8,053 nucleotides of DNA from an archaeon (lineage in GTDB: Archaea > Nanobdellota > Nanobdellia > Woesearchaeales > GW2011-AR9), in assembly GCA_020053615.1 (NCBI GenBank), contig JAGVMW010000201.1:1-8053 (forward strand), given 5' to 3'. The notes beneath the pieces were generated by a model. That model saw only the letters and a program-made list of their open reading frames with translations. It made no database searches and was not told the origin of the DNA. The translations under genes and the position numbers were made by a program. Position 1 is the first letter of the stretch. The number at the start of each line of letters is the position of its first letter. Positions 1-6,537 of the stretch are shown here, in pieces.

Positions 1-53
1 GTTGTGACATGTGTTATCCCTTTTCAGAAGGCAAGTATTGTACTGGTGTTTAG
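1..53 (+). CDS. 3' end of an upstream gene with a Cys-rich C-terminus (partial)
   Basis: Reading from base 3, the frame is open to a TAG at 51-53 and gives the tail CDMCYPFSEGKYCTGV. Three cysteines in 16 residues and the F-x-x-x-K-Y-C pattern resemble the Tyr-x-Cys repeats of the large gene that follows, so the upstream gene may encode another exported Cys-rich protein of the same kind. Only the last codons are visible and the other frames are not excluded; frame 1 is also open here. The call rests on composition and on the position of the stop just before a good promoter. Function unknown. Confidence 0.4.
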   Translation, partial: CDMCYPFSEGKYCTGV

Positions 54-65
54 ACTTATTGTGCT

Positions 66-102
66 AAAAACAATAGTTTTCTCCTGCCTCCAAAAAACAA
101 TA
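66..102 (+). repeat. Short direct repeat upstream of the TATA box
   Basis: The 10-mer AAAAACAATA occurs at 66-75 and again at 93-102, start to start 27 nt apart. The second copy lies directly against the TATA box, where the archaeal B-recognition element would be. It could be a regulator half-site pair, or only low-complexity AT-rich sequence. Confidence 0.4.
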
Positions 103-104
103 AT

Positions 105-114
105 CTTTATAAAG
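105..114 (+). promoter_or_regulatory. TATA-box promoter of the three-gene operon
   Basis: CTTTATAAAG is a near-ideal archaeal TATA element, with an A-rich stretch directly upstream suited to a B-recognition element. Its centre (about 110) predicts a transcription start near 136-138, leaving a leader of only about 5-7 nt before the ATG at 143. There is no convincing Shine-Dalgarno site in that space, so translation of the first gene is probably leaderless or nearly so. It is the only good promoter I see for the operon. Confidence 0.75.
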
Positions 115-142
115 GGCGGGGATTTACTTCTCTCTGAAAGAG

Positions 143-3100
143 ATGGTAAAAAAAGAGGATGCTAAAGTTAGTACTGTTCATAAACATAGTTCTCCGCATA
201 AAGAGTTTTATACTAAGTTAGCGGTGATTGGAGTTATTGTGATTGTGGTTATTGGAGTGTTCTTGTTTGCTGGGTTAAGGACGGCGGGGAAGGCTAGTGC
301 TTTTGTAATCAATGATGGTTATGGTTACAATCCTGATGTTGAGACGATTGTGGGTGATGGTACAGACACGGGAATTGTTTATGCAGAGAAAGTTCCGGTG
401 GAGTCAAGCGAGAAAGATTGTGCTGAAAATAATTCTGGTTATTGCTTCAGTAAAACCGCGGATGTGAATGATTGTTTTGCACCAAATTCAGTACTTAGAT
501 TTAAAAATAATGATAAACTTTGTGAAGCTTTAGACTCTGGTGACGTTAATGATGGTACGCATTGGATTAGCTGCACAGGTAATAATATGGGTAACATCTT
601 TGATGAGAACGAGAAATTCTACTGTGGCGGAGATAATAAATTCTATCCTTGTGTTGCTGAAAACAATAAAAAAGTATACTCTAATGACGCTAAAAAATAT
701 CTGTGCGTGGCTTCTAAAAACAAATGGAAAACCTGTAGCGATAAGTTAGTTGAAACTGATAAGTTGCAGTTAGATAACGAGTTTTTGTGTATAAACTCCA
801 CATGGAAATGGCAGGAATGCAGTTCTGTTGAAGCAACATCAGATAAAAAATACTACTGCGAGAAAGACGAGGATAAATGGAAATGGAAGGAGTGCACAAA
901 GAATGAACTTTCCGCCGATAACAAAGCCTATTGTCAGCAGAAAGGAATTTCGGCGGTGTGGAAATGGAAAAACTGTACTTCTGCAGGGTTAACTATCGGC
1001 AATTATTACTGTAAAAGTAAGGGTGGTGTCTGGACGACAGTAGGGACAACAGACCTTATTGTGGATGGAGTCAAAGAGACCTGCAATTCAACTAACATCG
1101 GAACTCATGATAAGAATTTATCTCAATACTGCAATGGAAAAGGTTGGGAATCTTGCAATGTCTTCAATAAATATAATTTGTCCTCTGATACAAAAGCTTA
1201 TTGTGGAACTGATAGTCCAAAGTGGAATCTTTGTAATCCTACCACTAATGCTAAGGAAATATGGCCTACTTCAAACGTTCCAAATCAATACCAATTCCTT
1301 TGCGACGATACTCAACAAAAGTGGATAACTTGTGACTCCAATCTCAACTCTAAACTAATGTTTCCTAACCTTCCAAACTTCGTTGACCTATTCTACTGTG
1401 GTAAGAAAGATGAGAAATGGCAATGGCAGAATTGTTCATCTAACGGTTTAATAACCGGAGATAATACTAAAATATGTAAATTTGGTAAATATGGTAAATG
1501 GGTTTCCCCCCCTATTAAGCTCGGACCGGATGATAAGTTGAAGCAGTTTTTTGGTACAAGTTCAGCAGGAATGTGGATTGTTTGCAACTCAGGAAACGAA
1601 AGTAAAGTTATCATTGAAACTTCAACTAAGTATTGGCAGTGTAATGCTGGTGCAACTACCCCATTATGGAAAGAAAAAAACTGCACTAAAAGTGTCTCCG
1701 AAAGCAACTCTAAAACCATAACTGACTCTATTAATAAACAATCTTACATCTGTGAAAAAATAGGGCAAAATAGTTACCAATGGAGCTCTTTTGAGATTTC
1801 TTCTGAAATTGTTAAGATAGACCAAACTACTAATTATGAAGTTAAATTTAACAAAAGTATTTCTATTAAATCAGTTAATGATAAATTGTATCAGGTTACT
1901 CTTTGTGATACAGATACAGAAAAAGACCCTAGCTCGGCTACGGTATGTTATAAAGAACAATCTAAAGATTCCATCCTATCAAAAGTGCTTAAGAAAGGTA
2001 CTCCTCAACAAATAAAACAAGATGACTCAAATCTTTACTTCCTTTACTATGGTGAAGTAAACGGAGTTAAAGTAGCCAGCGTTATCCTAAAAGTCAATCT
2101 TACCGCTGTTTTGTCTCTTTCTGAAGGAAACCTTTACTGGGGAGAAAATGTATTAATAGAATTAAACGGGGAGAACTACTTGCTTTCATATACTCAACCC
2201 TCCGGTTCTGCGGTCGTCAGCAACACTTCCGGCGCTTTTGAAACACCTATTTCAAGTACTTTTGATATGAATAAACTGAACCTAAATCTTCTGAAAAATA
2301 ATGGTAAAACTTACACCGGTACAATGCTCCCCAGTGCTAATTGTAAAGTATATGAAAACCTAGAGTTAAACAAAGATATGACGTTCTGTTTAGAGGGCGG
2401 CGCATTAAAGCTGTACCCCAAAGCTCTTGATTCCAGCTATCAGGCTGAACCCACCAAAGTAAAACTTAACGAAACGTACGAAAATTACATTTCTGCTACC
2501 CAATCATTAAATATTCTTGCTCCTTCAGATAATGACTTTTCTAAAGTATACCTGTGCGATACAGAATCTCTCGGCTACAAAGCTGATGTATGCTTCAACA
2601 AAGTAAAACAAGGCATAATCTCTTTGAAGTATCTGAAAGGCCAACAGCAGGGTACACCTTACATTAAACAAGGAGTTGCATTCTTATATGAAACTGAAGT
2701 ATCTGCTTCCGATGCTAAACAAGTCAAAGCTATCTTAACCAAAAGTATTCCTGGTGGCATTACTTTAGAAAAGAATGCTTTTTCCGAAAACCTGCGCAGC
2801 GGGAGAAGGCTAGTATTAAAGCTGTATTCCCAGTATTACCTGCTGTCTCATCCGATTGAGGAAAGCTTTTTTGATGATAAGCTGGTGCTTCAGCATCTAC
2901 CTGACCTTACGAATTATCCCAACAGCGGATTAGTCTATCTCACCAGCAAAGGCGTCCAAGGAGTACAGTTTGAGCCTTATGCTGGTGAAGTGATAACCAT
3001 TTATCCTGACGGAAACAATTACAAAATCAGCTCTAAATTATCCAAAGAGATAGCTACCACTACTGCTCTTCCTCAAGATATTAAAAATGCTTACGAAGTT

Positions 3101-5116
3101 CCATTCACTAAAGATGCTCCCGCTTTACTTTTAATTGATGGTCCAAATCCGATTGTAAGTGTGTGCAGTAAAGATTCTAATTTAGATGCACAAAAAATGT
3201 TAGTATGCCTCTTCAACAAACCGGAGATAACTTTAACTAAAAACACACTCCGCAATGAAACCATTAATGATATTGAATTTACTTTGCTCTACCAGCTGAA
3301 CGGAACCAAGAAGCAAGGCTTAGTTTTGCTTACCCAACTCCTCTCTTCCATCTCTTCAGATTTGGATTACAATGACTTTATGAATAATTTAGCTGGAGCT
3401 GGGAGGCACTTAGCATTGAAATTTGGAAGTAATCTTTATTTGCTCCAGCATTCTTATCCTGCAGAACTGTTTGGAATGACTAATTTAAGTTTAGCTTATT
3501 ACGAAGCTCAAAGCAAAATAGAAATCCCTGCTGTAGGCAACGACAAGAAAGTAACTTTCAGTCTGCCTGACGGAGGAAGAATTTCCTTGGAACGAGATCC
3601 TTATGAAGAAACACCTCCTCCCTTCCAAATTTACGCCCAAACCAAACAAGATATCGCCGACATCCCGTTCAACCTTACTGAAGTACTGTACATACCGTTC
3701 TCTTCTGCCGGCTCGGTGAAAATAGTTGAGCCAAACTTTGGGATTATCTCGGTAGATCCTTCGGATAATGCGCAAGATGCTGGTTACTTCAAGCTTAGCT
3801 CAAATAATTCTGACAAGTTTATTCTGTATCCCAAAACATCTTTCGTCAAGAACGGCGCTTTATTTTACTATGATAATTCCTATAAGAGTGGAAACGATTT
3901 CATTAAGACTGCTCAAATTTATAAGTTCTATAATTTATCTAAACAAGAGTATAATCATTCTTACACCAATGAGTTTATCCAACTATTCACCGGTGGAAAT
4001 AATTTAGTTTTGTTCTTCAATCATACCTATTACTTATTAGGCTACAAAGGAGCAGCTGAGATGGAACAAGGACCTTTTGACCGTTCTAAAATGTACCTGA
4101 GAAATCTCTTAGACAGCTCTGAAGAATACTCTCCTGGTGTGGTAGGATTAACAGCTACATTTAAAACCTCTGGTGGAGATATAATAATAGCTACTGATAT
4201 TGATAAGAACCTTCTTAATTTCTCTACCAAAACTAAGGAAACTCTCTCCATGGAAACCTTTGCCGAAGATGCTTACATTCACACCTTAACCACCACCAAT
4301 AAAGTGGTAATAGGAAACACCACAATCAGCATGTGCTCCCTCAACCTGTATAGTGCTATTCCCAAGTCAGCTGGAATATGCTTCAATCAAAATAAAAGTG
4401 CTGTCCCCGTAAAAAATCATAAAACCTTCACTATTGAAGGCAAACCTTACTTGCTGGAAGTAAATGACCAGACCGGAACTAAAAAAGAAGTGGTTATCCA
4501 CCAGATCATTCCTTTAACCTCTTTCAATTGGACTGTTAACTGGGAAACGTTCAGCCAGAAACTCACTGATGGAGATACCCCTATCTTTGATATCGGCGGA
4601 ACATTATACCTACCTGGCACTCCGGATAATAAATTAGAAAGCTTGTTCTTTATAGACTATGAAAACGCTAAAGGAAATATGAATTACGCCGAAAACATTC
4701 AAGAGATCGGAGAAACTGCTATCCTCTTCAACGGCACGTTTGTTCTGAAAGACCGCTTGCTCTTTGCTGACCAGATTATGAACGGAGAAGAAAGAGACTT
4801 AACTTTAACTTTAAGAGATTATTATATCATACCCTATACCGGGGCAATGGAATTAAATAGCTCCAAAAAATCGGTTCAATTCGTAACTAAAGTTGATGGG
4901 AAGAAATATAATCTCACTTCCGACTTTGGAACTAATCTGGTATGGCTGAGCTTAAACAGCACTGCTGGAACATTAATCGCGAAATACTATAAGCTCGGCG
5001 ACAATAAATACATAACTTTAGACGGAGAACAGATTAAAATAGATATTACCACTAAAGAAAAAATTCCTGGAGACAAAAAAACTAAAATACCAATAGTACT
5101 CATCAGCAGGTCCTAA
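143..5116 (+). CDS. Giant membrane-anchored surface protein: Cys/Trp repeats plus five ~200-residue modules
   Basis: A 1657-residue protein of unrecognised family. Residues 1-24 are basic and His-rich (cytoplasmic), and about 25-45 form one membrane helix followed by A-G-K-A-S-A, which could be an uncut anchor or a signal-peptidase site after A53. Residues 93-537 carry exactly 30 cysteines in alternating aromatic-x-Cys and Trp-x-x-Cys motifs. Residues about 575-1545 hold five modules, each with a Cys pair (588/602, 805/817, 1008/1022, none in module 4, 1398/1413) and a G-x-x-L...Y-L-L motif near 679, 899, 1099, 1297 and 1489. A degenerate tail ends at 1657 with no second membrane helix. About 30 N-x-S/T sequons and 40 cysteines (even number) fit an extracytoplasmic, disulfide-bonded, possibly glycosylated protein. 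The ATG at 143 sits just behind the promoter. First gene of the operon. Inferred role: surface structure or adhesin; no catalytic motif seen. Confidence 0.9.
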   Translation: MVKKEDAKVSTVHKHSSPHKEFYTKLAVIGVIVIVVIGVFLFAGLRTAGKASAFVINDGYGYNPDVETIVGDGTDTGIVYAEKVPVESSEKDCAENNSGYCFSKTADVNDCFAPNSVLRFKNNDKLCEALDSGDVNDGTHWISCTGNNMGNIFDENEKFYCGGDNKFYPCVAENNKKVYSNDAKKYLCVASKNKWKTCSDKLVETDKLQLDNEFLCINSTWKWQECSSVEATSDKKYYCEKDEDKWKWKECTKNELSADNKAYCQQKGISAVWKWKNCTSAGLTIGNYYCKSKGGVWTTVGTTDLIVDGVKETCNSTNIGTHDKNLSQYCNGKGWESCNVFNKYNLSSDTKAYCGTDSPKWNLCNPTTNAKEIWPTSNVPNQYQFLCDDTQQKWITCDSNLNSKLMFPNLPNFVDLFYCGKKDEKWQWQNCSSNGLITGDNTKICKFGKYGKWVSPPIKLGPDDKLKQFFGTSSAGMWIVCNSGNESKVIIETSTKYWQCNAGATTPLWKEKNCTKSVSESNSKTITDSINKQSYICEKIGQNSYQWSSFEISSEIVKIDQTTNYEVKFNKSISIKSVNDKLYQVTLCDTDTEKDPSSATVCYKEQSKDSILSKVLKKGTPQQIKQDDSNLYFLYYGEVNGVKVASVILKVNLTAVLSLSEGNLYWGENVLIELNGENYLLSYTQPSGSAVVSNTSGAFETPISSTFDMNKLNLNLLKNNGKTYTGTMLPSANCKVYENLELNKDMTFCLEGGALKLYPKALDSSYQAEPTKVKLNETYENYISATQSLNILAPSDNDFSKVYLCDTESLGYKADVCFNKVKQGIISLKYLKGQQQGTPYIKQGVAFLYETEVSASDAKQVKAILTKSIPGGITLEKNAFSENLRSGRRLVLKLYSQYYLLSHPIEESFFDDKLVLQHLPDLTNYPNSGLVYLTSKGVQGVQFEPYAGEVITIYPDGNNYKISSKLSKEIATTTALPQDIKNAYEVPFTKDAPALLLIDGPNPIVSVCSKDSNLDAQKMLVCLFNKPEITLTKNTLRNETINDIEFTLLYQLNGTKKQGLVLLTQLLSSISSDLDYNDFMNNLAGAGRHLALKFGSNLYLLQHSYPAELFGMTNLSLAYYEAQSKIEIPAVGNDKKVTFSLPDGGRISLERDPYEETPPPFQIYAQTKQDIADIPFNLTEVLYIPFSSAGSVKIVEPNFGIISVDPSDNAQDAGYFKLSSNNSDKFILYPKTSFVKNGALFYYDNSYKSGNDFIKTAQIYKFYNLSKQEYNHSYTNEFIQLFTGGNNLVLFFNHTYYLLGYKGAAEMEQGPFDRSKMYLRNLLDSSEEYSPGVVGLTATFKTSGGDIIIATDIDKNLLNFSTKTKETLSMETFAEDAYIHTLTTTNKVVIGNTTISMCSLNLYSAIPKSAGICFNQNKSAVPVKNHKTFTIEGKPYLLEVNDQTGTKKEVVIHQIIPLTSFNWTVNWETFSQKLTDGDTPIFDIGGTLYLPGTPDNKLESLFFIDYENAKGNMNYAENIQEIGETAILFNGTFVLKDRLLFADQIMNGEERDLTLTLRDYYIIPYTGAMELNSSKKSVQFVTKVDGKKYNLTSDFGTNLVWLSLNSTAGTLIAKYYKLGDNKYITLDGEQIKIDITTKEKIPGDKKTKIPIVLISRS
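419..1753 (+). repeat. Coding region of ~14 tandem Cys/Trp mini-repeats
   Basis: Residues 93-537 of the first protein. The repeating unit is aromatic-x-Cys, 5-13 variable residues, Trp-x-x-Cys, then 10-22 variable residues. Clear Trp-x-x-Cys copies end at C144, C198, C338, C364, C397 and C481, with W-K-W or W-Q-W variants before C226, C251, C278 and C431. Tyr/Phe-type cysteines include C161, C188, C216, C239, C264, C290, C330, C354, C387, C419 and C537. The regular alternation suggests one disulfide per unit and an extended rod. At DNA level TGGAAATGG recurs at 803, 878 and 959, so these units probably arose by recent duplication. Confidence 0.85.
1506..1512 (+). repeat. C7 homopolymer inside the surface-protein gene
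   Basis: Seven consecutive cytosines encode part of V-S-P-P-I (residues 454-458). Such a run is unusual in this AT-rich sequence and could be a slippage site. The frame is intact on both sides, with Cys repeats continuing downstream, so this copy is in the 'on' state if the tract varies at all. Confidence 0.6.
1862..4777 (+). repeat. Coding region of five tandem ~200-residue modules
   Basis: Residues about 574-1545. Each module begins with beta-rich sequence leading into a Cys pair (for example V-T-L-C...V-C-Y-K and V-Y-L-C...V-C-F-N-K). A hydrophobic block follows, then a conserved strand pair such as GENVLIEL-NGENYLLSY, GRRLVLKL-YSQYYLLSH, GRHLALKF-GSNLYLLQH and GNNLVLFF-NHTYYLLGY. The Y-L-L landmarks are spaced about 220, 200, 198 and 192 residues apart. 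The DNA copies are strongly diverged, so the duplications are old. The region after 1545 may hold a broken sixth copy. The domain family is not one I recognise. Confidence 0.8.
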
Positions 5117-5118
5117 AC

Positions 5119-6522
5119 ATGAAAACACCACCTAAACCACATCATAAAAAAGAACCAAATAAACAGTTAGTAATTGCAGGAATAGTTATTGCTGTATTAG
5201 TCATCTTCTCCTTAGGTTATTATTTCACCATCGGTCCGGGAAAAGCGTATGAAGTGAGTGAAGTTCCTAAACTCGAAGTGTACGACTTAACTCAAGATCC
5301 GAAGATAGTTTATCAGCTCCTGCCTACCGAAGATAAGTCGGTTCCCATCATCAACTTCAGCACTAATTTAAAAACCAATAATTTTACTTTATCTAATTAC
5401 ACATTTAAATTCACTTGGCTGGAAGAAGGAGTATATCAAGTTGAATTAAAAAACGCTTCCCAAACTCAAGTCGCACTAGACATATTAGAAGAAGGGGGAA
5501 GCTCCAACTTTTACTTAGATACTAAAGACAACGAAACCGATTTAAAATTAACTCTCAGCGAAGGTGAATTGCAGATAGAAAATCAGCATTATACCCAAGC
5601 CACCAAATCTAAGATAATACTGACTAACCAAACTGGAAGTATTTATCCTTTAGTAATATCTTTAAATAACGGAAAAAATATCAATGTGCGGGTAAACGTT
5701 ACTAGCAGTATGACTCCGGATGTAAGTATATTTATTGGTGGAGCACCATACTCTTTCAGCGAAAATTATTCCAGCAACACCACTAAAGTAGTAGATTTCA
5801 ACTGGACTGCTCCTAATGAATCCAAAGCCATACCATTGCAAGTAACTTCTAATGTAGGCGGATTAAAAACTAAAGCCAATTATCTATTAGCCGTAGGCGA
5901 TGTTGCTTACGCTTACACTGATACCGGTTTCCCTACCATTACTTTGACTTATTACAACAAGAGCGCTGGAAAAGCAACCTTGAACGTAGCTTTCAGCGGA
6001 GCAGCCGGATTACAGCCGTTTGCTCTGCCTTGTACTTTGGATAATGATAGTACTGAAGTTCATTTTAATGCTAGTGTAAAACGAATTTATTCCTATCTCA
6101 ATGAAGAAGAGTTAGGAGCTAAAGTATGGGCTCCCCAGCTTCCTTCAGATGGTTATGTTAAAAACTTAGTACCCTTCCGAGGCTACTTCCTAGAATTAGC
6201 TGCTCTTGAACCATACACTTTTATTGCTAACTGCACCGTCCATAATTTAATCCCCGCTCAAGTTTCGGCTCCACCTAATTTTGGAACAGGTGACTCTAAA
6301 ACTTTAGACGCGGGATGGAATTTAATCTCTATACCCGGAGTAGTTCCATTATACTTAGATGATTTAGTAAGCAGCTCGTGGGAGCTGTCTGAAGTAGCAT
6401 TATATCAGTGTGCGCAGGGATATAAGTGCAGTGAGATGAAAGATGATAAAGTACTATATCCTGGAAGACCTTATTGGATTAATACTCCAGAACAATTGGA
6501 ATTATCATATAAACAAGAATAA
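5119..6522 (+). CDS. N-terminally anchored, sequon-rich surface protein with GWNLISIPG...PYWIN module
   Basis: A 467-residue protein. Residues 1-16 are basic with an H-H-K-K cluster, about 17-37 are one membrane helix, then G-P-G-K-A, matching the layout of the preceding gene. Residues 45-300 are predicted beta-rich, with no cysteine and about 15 N-x-S/T sequons in the whole protein, a high density that suits archaeal N-glycosylation. Four cysteines (305, 372, 431, 437) lie in the C-terminal third. Residues 399-407 (GWNLISIPG) and 449-454 (GRPYWI) bracket a module of the 'GWNLI...P...G-x-x-YW' kind seen in archaeal exported and S-layer-associated proteins; residues 322-360 may be a degenerate second copy (F-R-G-Y-F). 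The start lies 2 nt after the previous stop, with a weak AGGT at 5108-5111, so it is translationally coupled. Role inferred: extracellular partner of its neighbours. Confidence 0.88.
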   Translation: MKTPPKPHHKKEPNKQLVIAGIVIAVLVIFSLGYYFTIGPGKAYEVSEVPKLEVYDLTQDPKIVYQLLPTEDKSVPIINFSTNLKTNNFTLSNYTFKFTWLEEGVYQVELKNASQTQVALDILEEGGSSNFYLDTKDNETDLKLTLSEGELQIENQHYTQATKSKIILTNQTGSIYPLVISLNNGKNINVRVNVTSSMTPDVSIFIGGAPYSFSENYSSNTTKVVDFNWTAPNESKAIPLQVTSNVGGLKTKANYLLAVGDVAYAYTDTGFPTITLTYYNKSAGKATLNVAFSGAAGLQPFALPCTLDNDSTEVHFNASVKRIYSYLNEEELGAKVWAPQLPSDGYVKNLVPFRGYFLELAALEPYTFIANCTVHNLIPAQVSAPPNFGTGDSKTLDAGWNLISIPGVVPLYLDDLVSSSWELSEVALYQCAQGYKCSEMKDDKVLYPGRPYWINTPEQLELSYKQE

Positions 6523-6527
6523 ATAAA

Positions 6528-6533
6528 AGAGGT
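6528..6533 (+). promoter_or_regulatory. Shine-Dalgarno site of the third gene
   Basis: AGAGGT ends 4 nt before the ATG at 6538 and matches the archaeal anti-Shine-Dalgarno sequence over GAGGT. It supports this ATG and is the best ribosome-binding site in the window; the first two genes have weak or no such sites. Confidence 0.65.
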
Positions 6534-6537
6534 AAAG

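Noticed and set aside
540..749. Plus-strand out-of-frame open frames inside the first gene (also 1059-1328 and 3768-4007)
   Set aside because: They lie wholly inside the strongly patterned main frame and show no independent signals.
1393..1719. A 108-codon minus-strand open frame inside the first gene
   Set aside because: It overlaps the well-supported Cys-repeat coding region, has no promoter or ribosome site, and its product looks like an antisense shadow. The same applies to the frames at 714-899, 3491-3775, 4042-4251, 6613-6846, 6843-7097, 6865-7047 and 7223-7438.
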